Assembly (NCBI RefSeq): GCF_008923185.1
Contig: NZ_WBMT01000024.1
Span: 62,001-126,000 of the forward strand
Length of the DNA: 64,000 nt
Reading direction: 5' to 3'
Source of the DNA: Actinomadura rudentiformis
GTDB lineage: Bacteria; Actinomycetota; Actinomycetes; Streptosporangiales; Streptosporangiaceae
In this document: piece by piece, positions 41,999 to 50,147 of the stretch
How positions within the stretch are numbered: the first letter of the stretch is position 1
Layout of the letters: each line of letters starts with the position of its first letter
Made by a program: the position numbers and the translations under genes
Notes under the pieces: generated by a model
Told to the model about the DNA's origin: nothing
Seen by the model: only the letters and a program-made list of their open reading frames with translations
The model's database searches: none

Positions 41999-42973
41999 AT
42001 GAAGCGCAGCTCCCCTCTCCGCTCCCTGGCGCTCGCCACGATCGGCAGCGCAGCGCTCGTGACCCCCCTCCTGGCGGCACCCGCCCACGCCGCCGCCCCT
42101 CCTGGTCCCTCAGTGCGCACCCAGGCCACGGCCGCCGCCGACCAGCAGCGCGTGCTGCGCTTCTGGACCTCGCAGCGGATGCGGTCCGCCACCCCGATGG
42201 AGAAGCTGTTCAAGCCGAAGTGGACCACCCGCGAGGAAGTGCGGCGCGGCCTGGCCAAGGTCCTGCCGCCCGTCTCCGTCCAGTCGATCCCGAACGGCGG
42301 CAGCCCCTGGACGGGCGGCGGCGCGATCACGCGCACCGGCGGCCGGGTGTTCTTCACCTACCAGGGCCGCACCGCCTCCTGCTCCGGCGACGCGGTCACC
42401 AGCGCCAACAAGAGCACCGTCATCACGGCCGGGCACTGCGTGAGGCTCGGGGGCGCCTGGCACACCAACTGGGTGTTCGTTCCGGGCTACAACAACGGCA
42501 ACGCCCCGCACGGCACCTGGTCGGCCGCCCGGACGCTCGCCACCCCGCAGTGGACCGCCAGCGAGGACCTCAACTACGACGTCGGCGCCGCCGTCGTCAA
42601 CCCCCTGAACGGGCAGCGGCTCACCGACGTCGTCGGCGCCCAGGGCATCGCGTTCAACCAGCCCCGCGGGCAGGCCATGTACTCCTTCGGCTACCCCGCC
42701 GCCGCTCCGTACGACGGCTCGCGCCTCATCTACTGCAGCGGCACGACCATCAACGACTTCCTGGGCCAGAGCACCATCGGGCTGCGGTGCAACATGACCG
42801 GCGGGTCGAGCGGTGGCCCCTGGTTCCTGAACTTCAACGAGAGCACCGGCGCCGGGATCCAGAACTCGGTCAACAGCTACAAGTACAACCTGCCGTTCCT
42901 CAACGCGTACATGTTCGGGCCGTACTTCGGCGCCGACGCCCAGAACCTCTACAACACGGCCCAGGGAAGCTAG
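41999..42973 (+). CDS. Secreted trypsin-like serine protease (paralogue 1)
   Basis: A 324-residue secreted chymotrypsin-fold protease. The signal peptide ends near PAHAAAP (about residue 31), and a propeptide-like region of about 75 residues follows. The catalytic triad reads His in VITAGHC, Asp in EDLNYDVGAAV and Ser in MTGGSSGGPWF. Cys pairs around His and Ser suggest disulfides. The ATG at 41999 has ACGGAGACC upstream. A second, shorter protease follows 62 nt later in the same direction, a tandem duplication. Confidence 0.92.
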   Translation: MKRSSPLRSLALATIGSAALVTPLLAAPAHAAAPPGPSVRTQATAAADQQRVLRFWTSQRMRSATPMEKLFKPKWTTREEVRRGLAKVLPPVSVQSIPNGGSPWTGGGAITRTGGRVFFTYQGRTASCSGDAVTSANKSTVITAGHCVRLGGAWHTNWVFVPGYNNGNAPHGTWSAARTLATPQWTASEDLNYDVGAAVVNPLNGQRLTDVVGAQGIAFNQPRGQAMYSFGYPAAAPYDGSRLIYCSGTTINDFLGQSTIGLRCNMTGGSSGGPWFLNFNESTGAGIQNSVNSYKYNLPFLNAYMFGPYFGADAQNLYNTAQGS

Positions 42974-43035
42974 CTCCGCCGACATTTTCACGCGAAGTAG
43001 TCGCCCGTACGCGGTGAGTGCTGGACACTGCGAGC

Positions 43036-43935
43036 ATGGCACCACGTTCGACCGGGTTCCTGCTCGCCACCGCGGCCGTCGCGACCGTCGCGGTGCCGCC
43101 CGGTTCGGCGGCCGACGCCGGTGCGTCGGCCGCCGTCCGGGTGGTGACGCACGAGGTCCCGCTCGACCCCGATCTCGAACGGCACGTACGCCGCTACTGG
43201 ACCCCCGAGCGGATGACGGCGACCGCCGCCCGCTCCGTTCCGCCCCGGACCACCACCACGGGCGCGCTCTGGACGTCGCACGGGCAGGTCGCCCGCACCA
43301 CCGGCAAGGTCTTCTTCAGCAGCGGCGGCCGTGACTTCCTGTGCTCGGCCAGCACGGTCCGGAGCGCCAACAGGGACGTGGTGGTCACCGCGGGCCATTG
43401 CGTCAAGGCGGGCCGGGGCGCCTGGGCGGAAAACTGGATCTTCGTGCCGGGATACCGCGACGGCACCGGCCCCTACGGCGGCTTCACCGCGCGCCGCATG
43501 TTCACGCCCGACCCCTGGTCCCAGGGCGGGGACGGCGACTACGACGTGGCGATGGTGGCCGTGGCACCCTCGGGCGGCCGGCACGTCGTCGACCTCACCG
43601 GCGGGCAGCGCATCGCGTTCGGCGGCCCCGACGGGCGCCGCACCCTCGCGTTCGGCTACCCGTCCACCGGCGCCTACGACGGCGAACGTCTCGCGTACTG
43701 CGGCGGGCGCCCGGCGGAGGATCCCCGCGGGGAGACCACCGGCCACGGCCTGCGCTGCGACCTCACGCGCGGTGCCAGCGGAGGCCCCTGGCTGTCCGGC
43801 TTCGACCCTGCCACCGGCACCGGCGTGGTCACCTCGGTCAGCAGCTTCAAGTTCGCCGACGACCGCGGCACGATGTACGGCCCGAGGTTCGGCGAGGCGG
43901 TCCGGCGCATCTACGAGCGCGCCCAGCACAGCTGA
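43036..43935 (+). CDS. Secreted trypsin-like serine protease (paralogue 2)
   Basis: A 299-residue paralogue of the preceding protease. The signal peptide is about 1-28. The triad is His in VVTAGHCVKAG, Asp in GDYDVAMVAV and Ser in RGASGGPWLSG. Both copies keep TTGKVFFS/TGGRVFFTY-type strands, (N/E)W(V/I)FVPGY and FGYP(A/S)...YDG. The start is taken as ATG 43036 (GTG 43018 also possible). Divergence is larger than expected for a recent duplicate, so different substrates are plausible. Confidence 0.9.
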   Translation: MAPRSTGFLLATAAVATVAVPPGSAADAGASAAVRVVTHEVPLDPDLERHVRRYWTPERMTATAARSVPPRTTTTGALWTSHGQVARTTGKVFFSSGGRDFLCSASTVRSANRDVVVTAGHCVKAGRGAWAENWIFVPGYRDGTGPYGGFTARRMFTPDPWSQGGDGDYDVAMVAVAPSGGRHVVDLTGGQRIAFGGPDGRRTLAFGYPSTGAYDGERLAYCGGRPAEDPRGETTGHGLRCDLTRGASGGPWLSGFDPATGTGVVTSVSSFKFADDRGTMYGPRFGEAVRRIYERAQHS

Positions 43936-44092
43936 TGACCTGCATGAACGCCCCTATCGGCCATCGATCACCAGGTCGCCGGCGACACGCACAGACTTTG
44001 CCCGGCCTTGCATCTGCTGTAACAGCTTCAACACCGTTGCCCTCCTATAAAGGAAGTACGTGGAAGAAGGCTTCGGTCACGGGGGGTGAGCG

Positions 44093-44344
44093 ATGGACCG
44101 GACGGGCGAACTGAAGTTCGACCCCGGCGCTCTGAGCGCCGCGCAACGCAACGGCGACGCATGCGTCGTCTGCCACAAGAAATGGCCGCGCCCGCACGTG
44201 CGCGTCGGCTGCCTGCCGAACGGTCCAGGGGTGTTCGCGTGCGCCGACTGCGCACCCGCCCTGCCGCGGCCCCGTGAGCACTTCACGGAGCCGACCACGA
44301 ACGCCGGAGGCCCGATGGCCCTGGCTGGAGCGACGGCCGACTAG
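44093..44344 (+). CDS. Small CxxC zinc-ribbon-like protein
   Basis: An 83-residue protein with two cysteine pairs, CVVCHKKW and CADCAPA, about 27 residues apart, which look like a four-Cys zinc ribbon. GGGGGGTGAG lies just before the ATG. It is followed by a strong intrinsic terminator, supporting a real transcribed gene. Function is unknown. Confidence 0.75.
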   Translation: MDRTGELKFDPGALSAAQRNGDACVVCHKKWPRPHVRVGCLPNGPGVFACADCAPALPRPREHFTEPTTNAGGPMALAGATAD

Positions 44345-44417
44345 GCCGGCGCCACTGGAATCTCTCCAGGAGGAAGGGTGACCCGGGCATTCGGGGGGAG
44401 GCCCGGGACCACCCCGA

Positions 44418-44453
44418 GAGGCGCGCCCGACTGGGGGCGGTCGGGCGCGCCTC
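44418..44453 (+). terminator. Perfect 14-bp intrinsic terminator
   Basis: GAGGCGCGCCCGAC (44418-44431) pairs perfectly with GTCGGGCGCGCCTC (44440-44453) around an 8-nt loop. ATTTAATTGCTTTTT follows on the plus strand, a good U-rich tail for the small zinc-ribbon gene. Confidence 0.88.
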
Positions 44454-44614
44454 ATTTAATTGCTTTTTCGGCCTCGGGGTGTGCAGCGGGAGGGGGCGCG
44501 ACATCGCTTCGCGATCTCTCGTGAAGCTTCGCCTCCGGCTCGCTTCACGACCCGTTAGCGCGCCCGCGTGCAACCTGGGGTCGTTGGTCTGCTCTCGACC
44601 GGCTTGCGTGCGTG

Positions 44615-44925
44615 ACAGCTACCCGATCGCCTGCGGGCAGGGTGCGCCGGCTCATTGGCTTGCGGCTCGCGCGCTACCTGATCGCCGTGCAGGCGGTGCG
44701 CCACTGACCTCCTTGCGGGCGGGGCTGCCTGATCGCCTTGCGGGCGGGTGCGCAAGTTCATCGCCTTGCGGGTGGGCGGGCCACCTGATCGCCCTGCGGC
44801 CGCGTCGCCACTGACCTCCCTGCGGGCGGGGCTACCTGGCCGCCCTGCGGGCGGCGCCGCCACCTCATCGCCTGCGGGTGGGCGGGCTGCATGATCGGGT
44901 TGCGGGTGGTTATTTGATTGCTTTG
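44615..44925. repeat. Degenerate tandem array of about 27-bp GC-rich units
   Basis: About 11-12 imperfect copies follow the pattern CCTGATCGCC-TTGCGGGCGGG-TGCGCCAC. Clear copies of the core (GATCGCC or GACCTCC followed by TTGCGGGCGG) start near 44642, 44678, 44707, 44728, 44757, 44785, 44812, 44838 and 44867. The last degenerate unit runs into the 3' end of the lipoprotein gene. No conserved reading frame explains it. The stretch 44345-44909 holds no gene otherwise, only the terminator at 44418. Confidence 0.75.
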
Positions 44926-46109
44926 GTGGCCTGGATCCAGGCTTGGGTCCACTCGGCGTAGTCCGTGCAGTCGCGGCGGCCTTCCTCGCCGCCTGGGCTG
45001 CCACAGGCCTTGGCCGGGGTGTGGGCGAAGATGACCTTGTTGAGGTAGTTCCGGTCGCCGACGTGGTTGGCGTTGCAGAAGGCGGTCTTGAGACGGTCGG
45101 GGGCGCAGGCCTGGGGGTTGGCCGGGGCCAGGCCGGTCCATGCGGCGACCTGCTCCTGGACGTCGGGGGACACGGTCCATTCCAGCCACTGGTACATGCA
45201 GTTGGGGTGCTCGGGGCGGGCGCCGATCATCCATGCGGTCATCCAGCCGGTCACGCCCTCGGAGGGGGCGATGGCCTGGACGGCCTTTCCGGCCCGGCCC
45301 AGCACGTCGGCCTGGTAGGGCCAGACGCCGCCGAGCACGGACTCGCCGCCGGCGAGCGCGCTGATCGAGTCGGCGGGCTGTTCCCAGTAGAGCTTGACGT
45401 GCGGACGTTGTCTGGTCAGTACGCGGGTCGCGGCGTCGAGCTGTTTGCGGGTGAGGGAGTAGGGGTCGGTGATCTTGAGCTTGCGCTCCTTGCTTTTGAG
45501 GTAGAGCGCGGCCTCGGCGATCGTCAGCGGGCTGTCGCGGACGATGAGCCGTTGCGAGTACTTCTTGGCCTCGTTCGGGTCGTACAGCGCGGCCCAGGAG
45601 GTCGGGGCGGGCTGGAGGACGCCGGTGTTGTACAGGAGCAGGTTCGAGCTCCACACGTAGGGGACGCCGTAGGTCTTGCCGTCCTTCTTGAGCAACGTCC
45701 GCAGGCGGGGTTCGAGCTTCTTGTAGCCGTCGACCAGGCCGGTGTTGACGGGGGTCGCCTGACCGTTGGCGATCAGCTGGCCGGCGACCTCCGGCGGGGC
45801 GGAGATGCCGTCGTAGCGGCGGGACTTGTTCTTGGTGAAGTCGGCCATCTCCTGGGCGGTCTTCACTTCCTTCCAGACGACCTTGCAGCCGGTGCGCTCC
45901 TCGAAGGGCTGCACCCAGTCCACGCGCGGGTCGCTGGCGCCGCTCTCGACGAGGCCCTTCATCGTCACCAGGTTGAGCAGACCCTCACCCTGGCCGACGG
46001 TGGCGGCCACCTGGGTGGTGCCCGCGGGTTCGTCCTCGCTGCAGGCGCTCAGCCCCATGACCAGAACCGTCGCGACCACCGAGGTGGTCACCTTGGCCCG
46101 CAGCCTCAT
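44910..46109 (-). CDS. Orphan extracellular solute-binding lipoprotein (polyamine-type fold)
   Basis: A 399-residue lipoprotein with lipobox GLSAC (lipidated Cys23) and a type-2 binding fold resembling spermidine/putrescine receptors (GLLNLVTMKGLVESG, DGKTYGVPYVWSSNLLLYNT, TGWMTAWMIGA). The C-terminal 70 residues are cysteine-containing (CMYQW, CAPDRLKTAFC, ACGSPGG, RRDCTDYAEW) and probably hold two disulfides. No permease or ATPase genes are next to it, so it either serves a remote transporter or acts as a sensor. The ATG at 46109 has GGGGAGCGG upstream. The 3' end touches the degenerate repeat array. Confidence 0.88.
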   Translation of the reverse strand: MRLRAKVTTSVVATVLVMGLSACSEDEPAGTTQVAATVGQGEGLLNLVTMKGLVESGASDPRVDWVQPFEERTGCKVVWKEVKTAQEMADFTKNKSRRYDGISAPPEVAGQLIANGQATPVNTGLVDGYKKLEPRLRTLLKKDGKTYGVPYVWSSNLLLYNTGVLQPAPTSWAALYDPNEAKKYSQRLIVRDSPLTIAEAALYLKSKERKLKITDPYSLTRKQLDAATRVLTRQRPHVKLYWEQPADSISALAGGESVLGGVWPYQADVLGRAGKAVQAIAPSEGVTGWMTAWMIGARPEHPNCMYQWLEWTVSPDVQEQVAAWTGLAPANPQACAPDRLKTAFCNANHVGDRNYLNKVIFAHTPAKACGSPGGEEGRRDCTDYAEWTQAWIQATKAIK

Positions 46110-46520
46110 CTCCGCTCCCCGTCTGTGTACGGTCCCGTCGGCGCAGCGTAGCGCGTCGCGAAGCCCGCGGTGTCCCCCTGCCGTCATTTATTGCCGCTGC
46201 CGGGCTTGACGGCAAGCCGAACGCCAGTCATTCAATGAGGCGTAGACGAGTTGATTGAAAGGAACCGTCTTCACTGATCTGACGGGGCCTAATAATGGCA
46301 ATGGCTCAAGGGTTACAGATATTGAAAAATGTCGTTCATCGAAACGAGGGCCTCAGCAGTCACGCACGCCGAAACGAAACCGCCGCGGCCGGGAGGGACA
46401 GCGGGTGCTGGCGTCCGCGCCACACACGGAGGTTGCTGGAGAGGGATATGGCGCGGGCTACTGTCCTTCCCGGGGCCGCGGCGGCACCGGCGATACGTGG
46501 CGAGGTTGGGGAACAGCGGA
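46110..46520. other. 411-bp region without a supported gene
   Basis: This stretch upstream of the lipoprotein gene has lower GC in its left half (TTTATTGCC, AATGAGG, GATATTGAAAAATG). The overlapping ORFs on both strands have low-complexity Arg/Gly-rich products typical of non-coding frames. It must contain the lipoprotein promoter; nothing else is recognisable. Confidence 0.5.
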
Positions 46521-46856
46521 TCACCTTGCAGTGCTGCCTGGCCACGCGACCACCGGTACCCGGCGGAACGGCGACGGTGTGACGCCCTCGAGACGGAGGA
46601 GATTCGAGGGGCGTCGCGCGTTCCGGCGGGAGTCGTCCGAGGTCCGGGGGATGCTCTCGATCGGCGGCTCGGTGTTCTGGATCACCTCGATGCGTGCGAT
46701 CAGCCACTGCGGAGTCTCGGCCTCGATGAACTCGTCCACGTCACTGTCGCGGGGCGGAAGCGCCCACCAGTGGCCGGTGAAGAGGCCGAACCAAATGGTC
46801 CAGCTCGGATAACGCCTACTGAGGGCGGCGACCTCAGCGGCGTGATCGTCAGCCAT
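46521..46856 (-). CDS. Small orphan protein with aromatic-rich N-terminus
   Basis: A 111-residue protein. Residues 10-40 (RRYPSWTIWFGLFTGHWWALPP, given in part) resemble small actinobacterial proteins usually encoded next to XRE-type HTH regulators. The C-terminal third is Arg/Ser/Pro-rich and probably disordered. The ATG at 46856 has CCGGAG at a good distance. No HTH gene is adjacent, so the pair may have been broken here. A 14-bp AT-rich palindrome lies 37 nt upstream. Function is unknown. Confidence 0.62.
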   Translation of the reverse strand: MADDHAAEVAALSRRYPSWTIWFGLFTGHWWALPPRDSDVDEFIEAETPQWLIARIEVIQNTEPPIESIPRTSDDSRRNARRPSNLLRLEGVTPSPFRRVPVVAWPGSTAR

Positions 46857-46892
46857 AGCCTTGACTCCGGACTCTGACCTTTTTGTAATTGC

Positions 46893-46906
46893 CTCAATTA
46901 ATTGAG
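46893..46906. promoter_or_regulatory. Perfect AT-rich palindrome CTCAATTAATTGAG upstream of the small orphan gene
   Basis: The 14-bp perfect palindrome stands out in a GC-rich chromosome and lies 37-50 nt upstream of the ATG at 46856, next to TTACAAAAA. It may be an operator or part of the promoter. The rest of 46857-47198 holds no gene. It also has a 10-bp direct repeat CTCACGTTGG (near 47039 and 47106) and an inverted CGTGAGT/ACTCACG pair (47079, 47105). Confidence 0.4.
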
Positions 46907-47198
46907 ACAGTCAGATTGTGTCGCCGGTCACAGAGCGAGTCAACACTTGTAGCTATTATTTGTCGAAGCGGAAAAGACGAAAATTGACGACGAGAACATA
47001 CGGGCGACAGAAAATCCCAGCGTCAGGGACCTGGCTTTTCTCACGTTGGGCGACGGCCCGTGACCCGGCGCTAACCCTCGTGAGTCACACAGGTACCGTG
47101 AATCACTCACGTTGGCTCCGGTGACAGTCCGCCGGGCATAGTTATTTCAACCTATTTGTACAATCTGATGCAGTTCGTCCGGTCTCAGGGCGTGTATG

Positions 47199-47226
47199 GC
47201 GGGCCAGTGAGAAGTCACTGGCCCGC
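47199..47226 (-). terminator. Perfect 12-bp hairpin after mmsA
   Basis: GCGGGCCAGTGA and TCACTGGCCCGC form a perfect stem with a GAAG tetraloop, ending 5 nt past the mmsA stop. No U-tract is obvious on the minus strand. Confidence 0.8.
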
Positions 47227-47230
47227 TCCC

Positions 47231-48727
47231 TCAGCCGTTCGTGGGGAAGCCCAGGTTCACGCCGCCGTGGGACGGATCGAGCCAGCGGGCGGTGACAGCT
47301 TTCGTGCGGGTATAGAAGTGCACGCCCTCCATGCCGTGCGCGTGGCTGTCACCGAAGAGGGACGCCTTCCAGCCGCCGAAGGAGTAGTACGCCATCGGCA
47401 CCGGGATCGGCACGTTGATGCCGACCATGCCCACCTCGACCTCGTTCTGGAACCGCCGGGCCGCGCCGCCGTCGTTGGTGAAGATGGCCGTGCCGTTGCC
47501 GTACGGGTTGGCGTCCAGGAGCGCCATCGCCTCCTCGTACGAGCCGACGCGGACGATCGACAGGACCGGACCGAAGATCTCGTCCCGGTAGGCGTCCATC
47601 TCGGGGGTGACATGGTCGAGGACCGTCGGGCCGAGCCAGAACCCCTCCCCGTCCGGCACCCGGGTCTCGCGGCCGTCGACGGCCAGGGTCGCGCCCTGGG
47701 CGACGCCGCTGTCGAGGTACGAGGCGACCTTGTCGCGGTGCTCGCGGGTGACCAAGGGACCCATCTCGGACTCCGGGTCGTCGCCGGGGCCGACCTTCAG
47801 CCGTGCCACCCGCTCGTTGATCTTGCTCAGGAGCTCGTCGCCCACGGGATCGACGGCCACCACCACGGAGATCGCCATGCAGCGTTCCCCCGCTGAGCCG
47901 AAGCCGGCGGAGACCGCGGCGTCGGCGGCCAGGTCCAGATCGGCGTCGGGCAGGACGACCATGTGGTTCTTGGCGCCGCCCAGCGCCTGGACCCGCTTGC
48001 CCTTGCGCGCGGCGGTCTCGTAGATGTAGCGCGCGATCGGGGTGGAGCCGACGAAGCTGACCGCCTTGACGTCCGGGTGGTGCAGCAGCCCGTCCACGGC
48101 GATCTTGTCGCCGTGCAGCACGTTGAAGACGCCGTCCGGAAGCCCCGCCTCGGCCCACAGCTCGGCGAGCCTGACCGACGCCGAGGGGTCCTTCTCGGAC
48201 GGCTTGAGGATGAACGTGTTGCCGCAGGCGATCGCCACCGGGAACATCCACATCGGCACCATGGCCGGGAAGTTGAACGGGGTGATCCCGGCGACCACGC
48301 CGAGCGGCTGGAGGATCGAGTAGGCGTCCACCCGCGACGAGACGTTCTCCGAGAACCCGCCCTTCAGCAGGTGCGGGACACCGCACGCGAACTCCACGAC
48401 CTCAAGGCCGCGGGCGACCTCGCCGGCCGCGTCGGAGACGACCTTGCCGTGCTCGGACGAGATGAGCCGGGCCAGCTCGTCGCGGTGCTCGGTCAGCAGC
48501 TCGCGGAAGCGGAAGAGGATCTTGGCGCGCTGGGCCAGTGAGGTGTCGCGCCACCCCGGGAAGGCGGCCTTGGCCGCGGCCACGGCGGCGTCGATCTCGG
48601 CCTGCGCGGCGAAGTCGACGGTGCCGCTGAGCCGCCCGGTCGACGGCTCGTAGATGTCCCCACGCCGGCCGGCCACACTCGTGGACGGCTTGCCGTTGAT
48701 CCAGTGGGTGACGTGCTTGCTGCTCAT
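47231..48727 (-). CDS. mmsA: CoA-acylating methylmalonate-semialdehyde dehydrogenase
   Basis: A 498-residue aldehyde dehydrogenase of the MmsA/IolA type. It has GITPFNFPAMVPMWMFP (oxyanion Asn), KPSEKDPSA, GAKNHMVVLPDAD and catalytic Cys in GSAGERCMAISV, the MmsA-specific version. It converts methylmalonate or malonate semialdehyde to propionyl-CoA or acetyl-CoA. The ATG overlaps the stop of the aminotransferase by 4 nt, so a semialdehyde made by that enzyme is handed on directly. A strong terminator follows. Confidence 0.95.
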   Translation of the reverse strand: MSSKHVTHWINGKPSTSVAGRRGDIYEPSTGRLSGTVDFAAQAEIDAAVAAAKAAFPGWRDTSLAQRAKILFRFRELLTEHRDELARLISSEHGKVVSDAAGEVARGLEVVEFACGVPHLLKGGFSENVSSRVDAYSILQPLGVVAGITPFNFPAMVPMWMFPVAIACGNTFILKPSEKDPSASVRLAELWAEAGLPDGVFNVLHGDKIAVDGLLHHPDVKAVSFVGSTPIARYIYETAARKGKRVQALGGAKNHMVVLPDADLDLAADAAVSAGFGSAGERCMAISVVVAVDPVGDELLSKINERVARLKVGPGDDPESEMGPLVTREHRDKVASYLDSGVAQGATLAVDGRETRVPDGEGFWLGPTVLDHVTPEMDAYRDEIFGPVLSIVRVGSYEEAMALLDANPYGNGTAIFTNDGGAARRFQNEVEVGMVGINVPIPVPMAYYSFGGWKASLFGDSHAHGMEGVHFYTRTKAVTARWLDPSHGGVNLGFPTNG

Positions 48728-50001
48728 GATCCGTTCAACGCTTCCAGGGAGTCGATCAGGATGGTCAGGCCTTCGACGGCCTCGGCGCCGCTCAGGGTGA
48801 GGGGTGGTGCCATGCGGACGACATTGCCGTACAGGCCTCCCTTGCCACCGAGCAGCCCCCGCTTGCGGGTCTCCTCCATGAGCGCGGCGGCGGTCGCGGC
48901 GTCGGCCAGTTCGATCGCGAACATCAGGCCCTTGCCGCGGACGTCCTTGATCACCGGCAGCCGGGCGGCGGCCTCCTTGAGGCCGCCGATGATGACCGCG
49001 CCCTGCTTGGCGGCGTTGGCCTGCAGGTCGTGGTCGAGCACGTAGTCGAGGGTGGCGTTGGCGGCGGCCATGGAGATCGGGTTTCCGCCGAACGTGGACA
49101 GCCCGACCGCGGGCAGCGCGTCCATCAGCTCGCCGCGGGCGACCACGCCGCCGACCGCGAAGCCGTTCCCCAGCCCCTTGGCGAACGTCAGCATGTCGGG
49201 CGTGACGCCGTGGTTGCCGATGCCGAAGAAGCTGGACCCCGTACGGCCCCAGCCGGTCTGCACCTCGTCGGAGATGAGCAGGATGCCGTGCTCGTCCAGG
49301 ACCTCCTTGTACGCGGCGAACAGCCCGTCAGGGGCCATCGTGAACCCGCCGACGCCCTGGATCGGCTCGGCGATGAGCGCCGCGACGTCGCCGGCCGTCG
49401 CCGTCGCCAGGACGTGGCGCAGGTCTTCGACGCAGACCTTGATGTAGTCCTCGTCCGACAGGCCCGCGAACTGCGGCAGATGCCGGTCGGTGCCGTGCAG
49501 GAAATGCGCGTTCACCGGCGAAAATGAGGTGTTCTTCCAGCCGCGGTGACCGGTCACGCCGATCGCGCCGAACGACCGGCCGTGGTAGGCCTGCCGCATC
49601 GCGAGGATCTGGTCGCTGCGACGGGTGTACGCGGCGAGCAGGAGGGCGGTCTCGTTCGCCTCGGTCCCCGAGTTGGTGAAGAAGACCTTGGCGTCGGGGA
49701 TGCCCGACAGCCGGGCGATCTTCTCGGCGAGCTCGACCTGGCCGCGCAGCAGGTACGCGGTGGAGGTGTGCACGATCCCGGTGGCCAGCTGCCGTTCCAC
49801 GGCCTCGCGGACCTCGGGCACGTCGTACCCGAGCATGTTGGTGAGGATGCCCGAGAAGAAGTCGAGGTAGCTGTTCCCGTCGGCGTCGGTGACCCGGTTG
49901 CCCTTACCGCTGACGATCTCGAGGGGGCGTTCGTAGTTCAGCGCCAGCCAGTCCGGCATCACCGCCCGGTGGCGCCGGAGGAGGTTCTCGTTATCCGGCA
50001 T
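48724..50001 (-). CDS. Class III omega-aminotransferase (beta-alanine/beta-aminoisobutyrate type)
   Basis: A 425-residue PLP-dependent class III aminotransferase. Motifs are FFTNSGTEANETALLLA, AYHGRSFGAIG, ISDEVQTGWGRTG and the PLP lysine in DMLTFAKGLGNGFAVGG. The sequence style (AGXT2-like) and coupling to mmsA point to beta-alanine or beta-aminoisobutyrate as amino donor, giving the semialdehyde used by MmsA. These are end products of reductive pyrimidine breakdown. The divergent PucR-family gene is the probable regulator. Alternatives are GABA or other omega-amino acids. Confidence 0.92.
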   Translation of the reverse strand: MPDNENLLRRHRAVMPDWLALNYERPLEIVSGKGNRVTDADGNSYLDFFSGILTNMLGYDVPEVREAVERQLATGIVHTSTAYLLRGQVELAEKIARLSGIPDAKVFFTNSGTEANETALLLAAYTRRSDQILAMRQAYHGRSFGAIGVTGHRGWKNTSFSPVNAHFLHGTDRHLPQFAGLSDEDYIKVCVEDLRHVLATATAGDVAALIAEPIQGVGGFTMAPDGLFAAYKEVLDEHGILLISDEVQTGWGRTGSSFFGIGNHGVTPDMLTFAKGLGNGFAVGGVVARGELMDALPAVGLSTFGGNPISMAAANATLDYVLDHDLQANAAKQGAVIIGGLKEAAARLPVIKDVRGKGLMFAIELADAATAAALMEETRKRGLLGGKGGLYGNVVRMAPPLTLSGAEAVEGLTILIDSLEALNGS

Positions 50002-50098
50002 GCCCCAAGTCTCGCCATCTGCCGCCCTGCCGGACTACCCGCAGAGTGTCAAGACCAGCGCCTTTGGATTGACGGTCTGACGGAAGCGTAGCCGCTTT

Positions 50099-50111
50099 TT
50101 ACAATGTGTAA
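50099..50111. promoter_or_regulatory. Inverted repeat TTACA-ATG-TGTAA in the aminotransferase/pucR divergent promoter
   Basis: A perfect 5-bp inverted repeat with a 3-nt centre in a short AT-rich island, 98 nt upstream of the aminotransferase start and 37 nt upstream of the PucR-family start. It is a candidate operator for the PucR protein. Confidence 0.4.
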
Positions 50112-50147
50112 TTCATTCATCATATTGAGTTGACAGAATGCCGGGAT

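Noticed and set aside
44615..44925. Possible CRISPR array
   Set aside because: Units are contiguous and degenerate, with no unique spacers of fixed length and no cas genes.
46255..46877. Overlapping plus-strand ORFs (182-185 codons) in the gene-poor island
   Set aside because: Low-complexity Arg/Gly/Ser products, no ribosome site, and they run antisense to the better-supported small gene.
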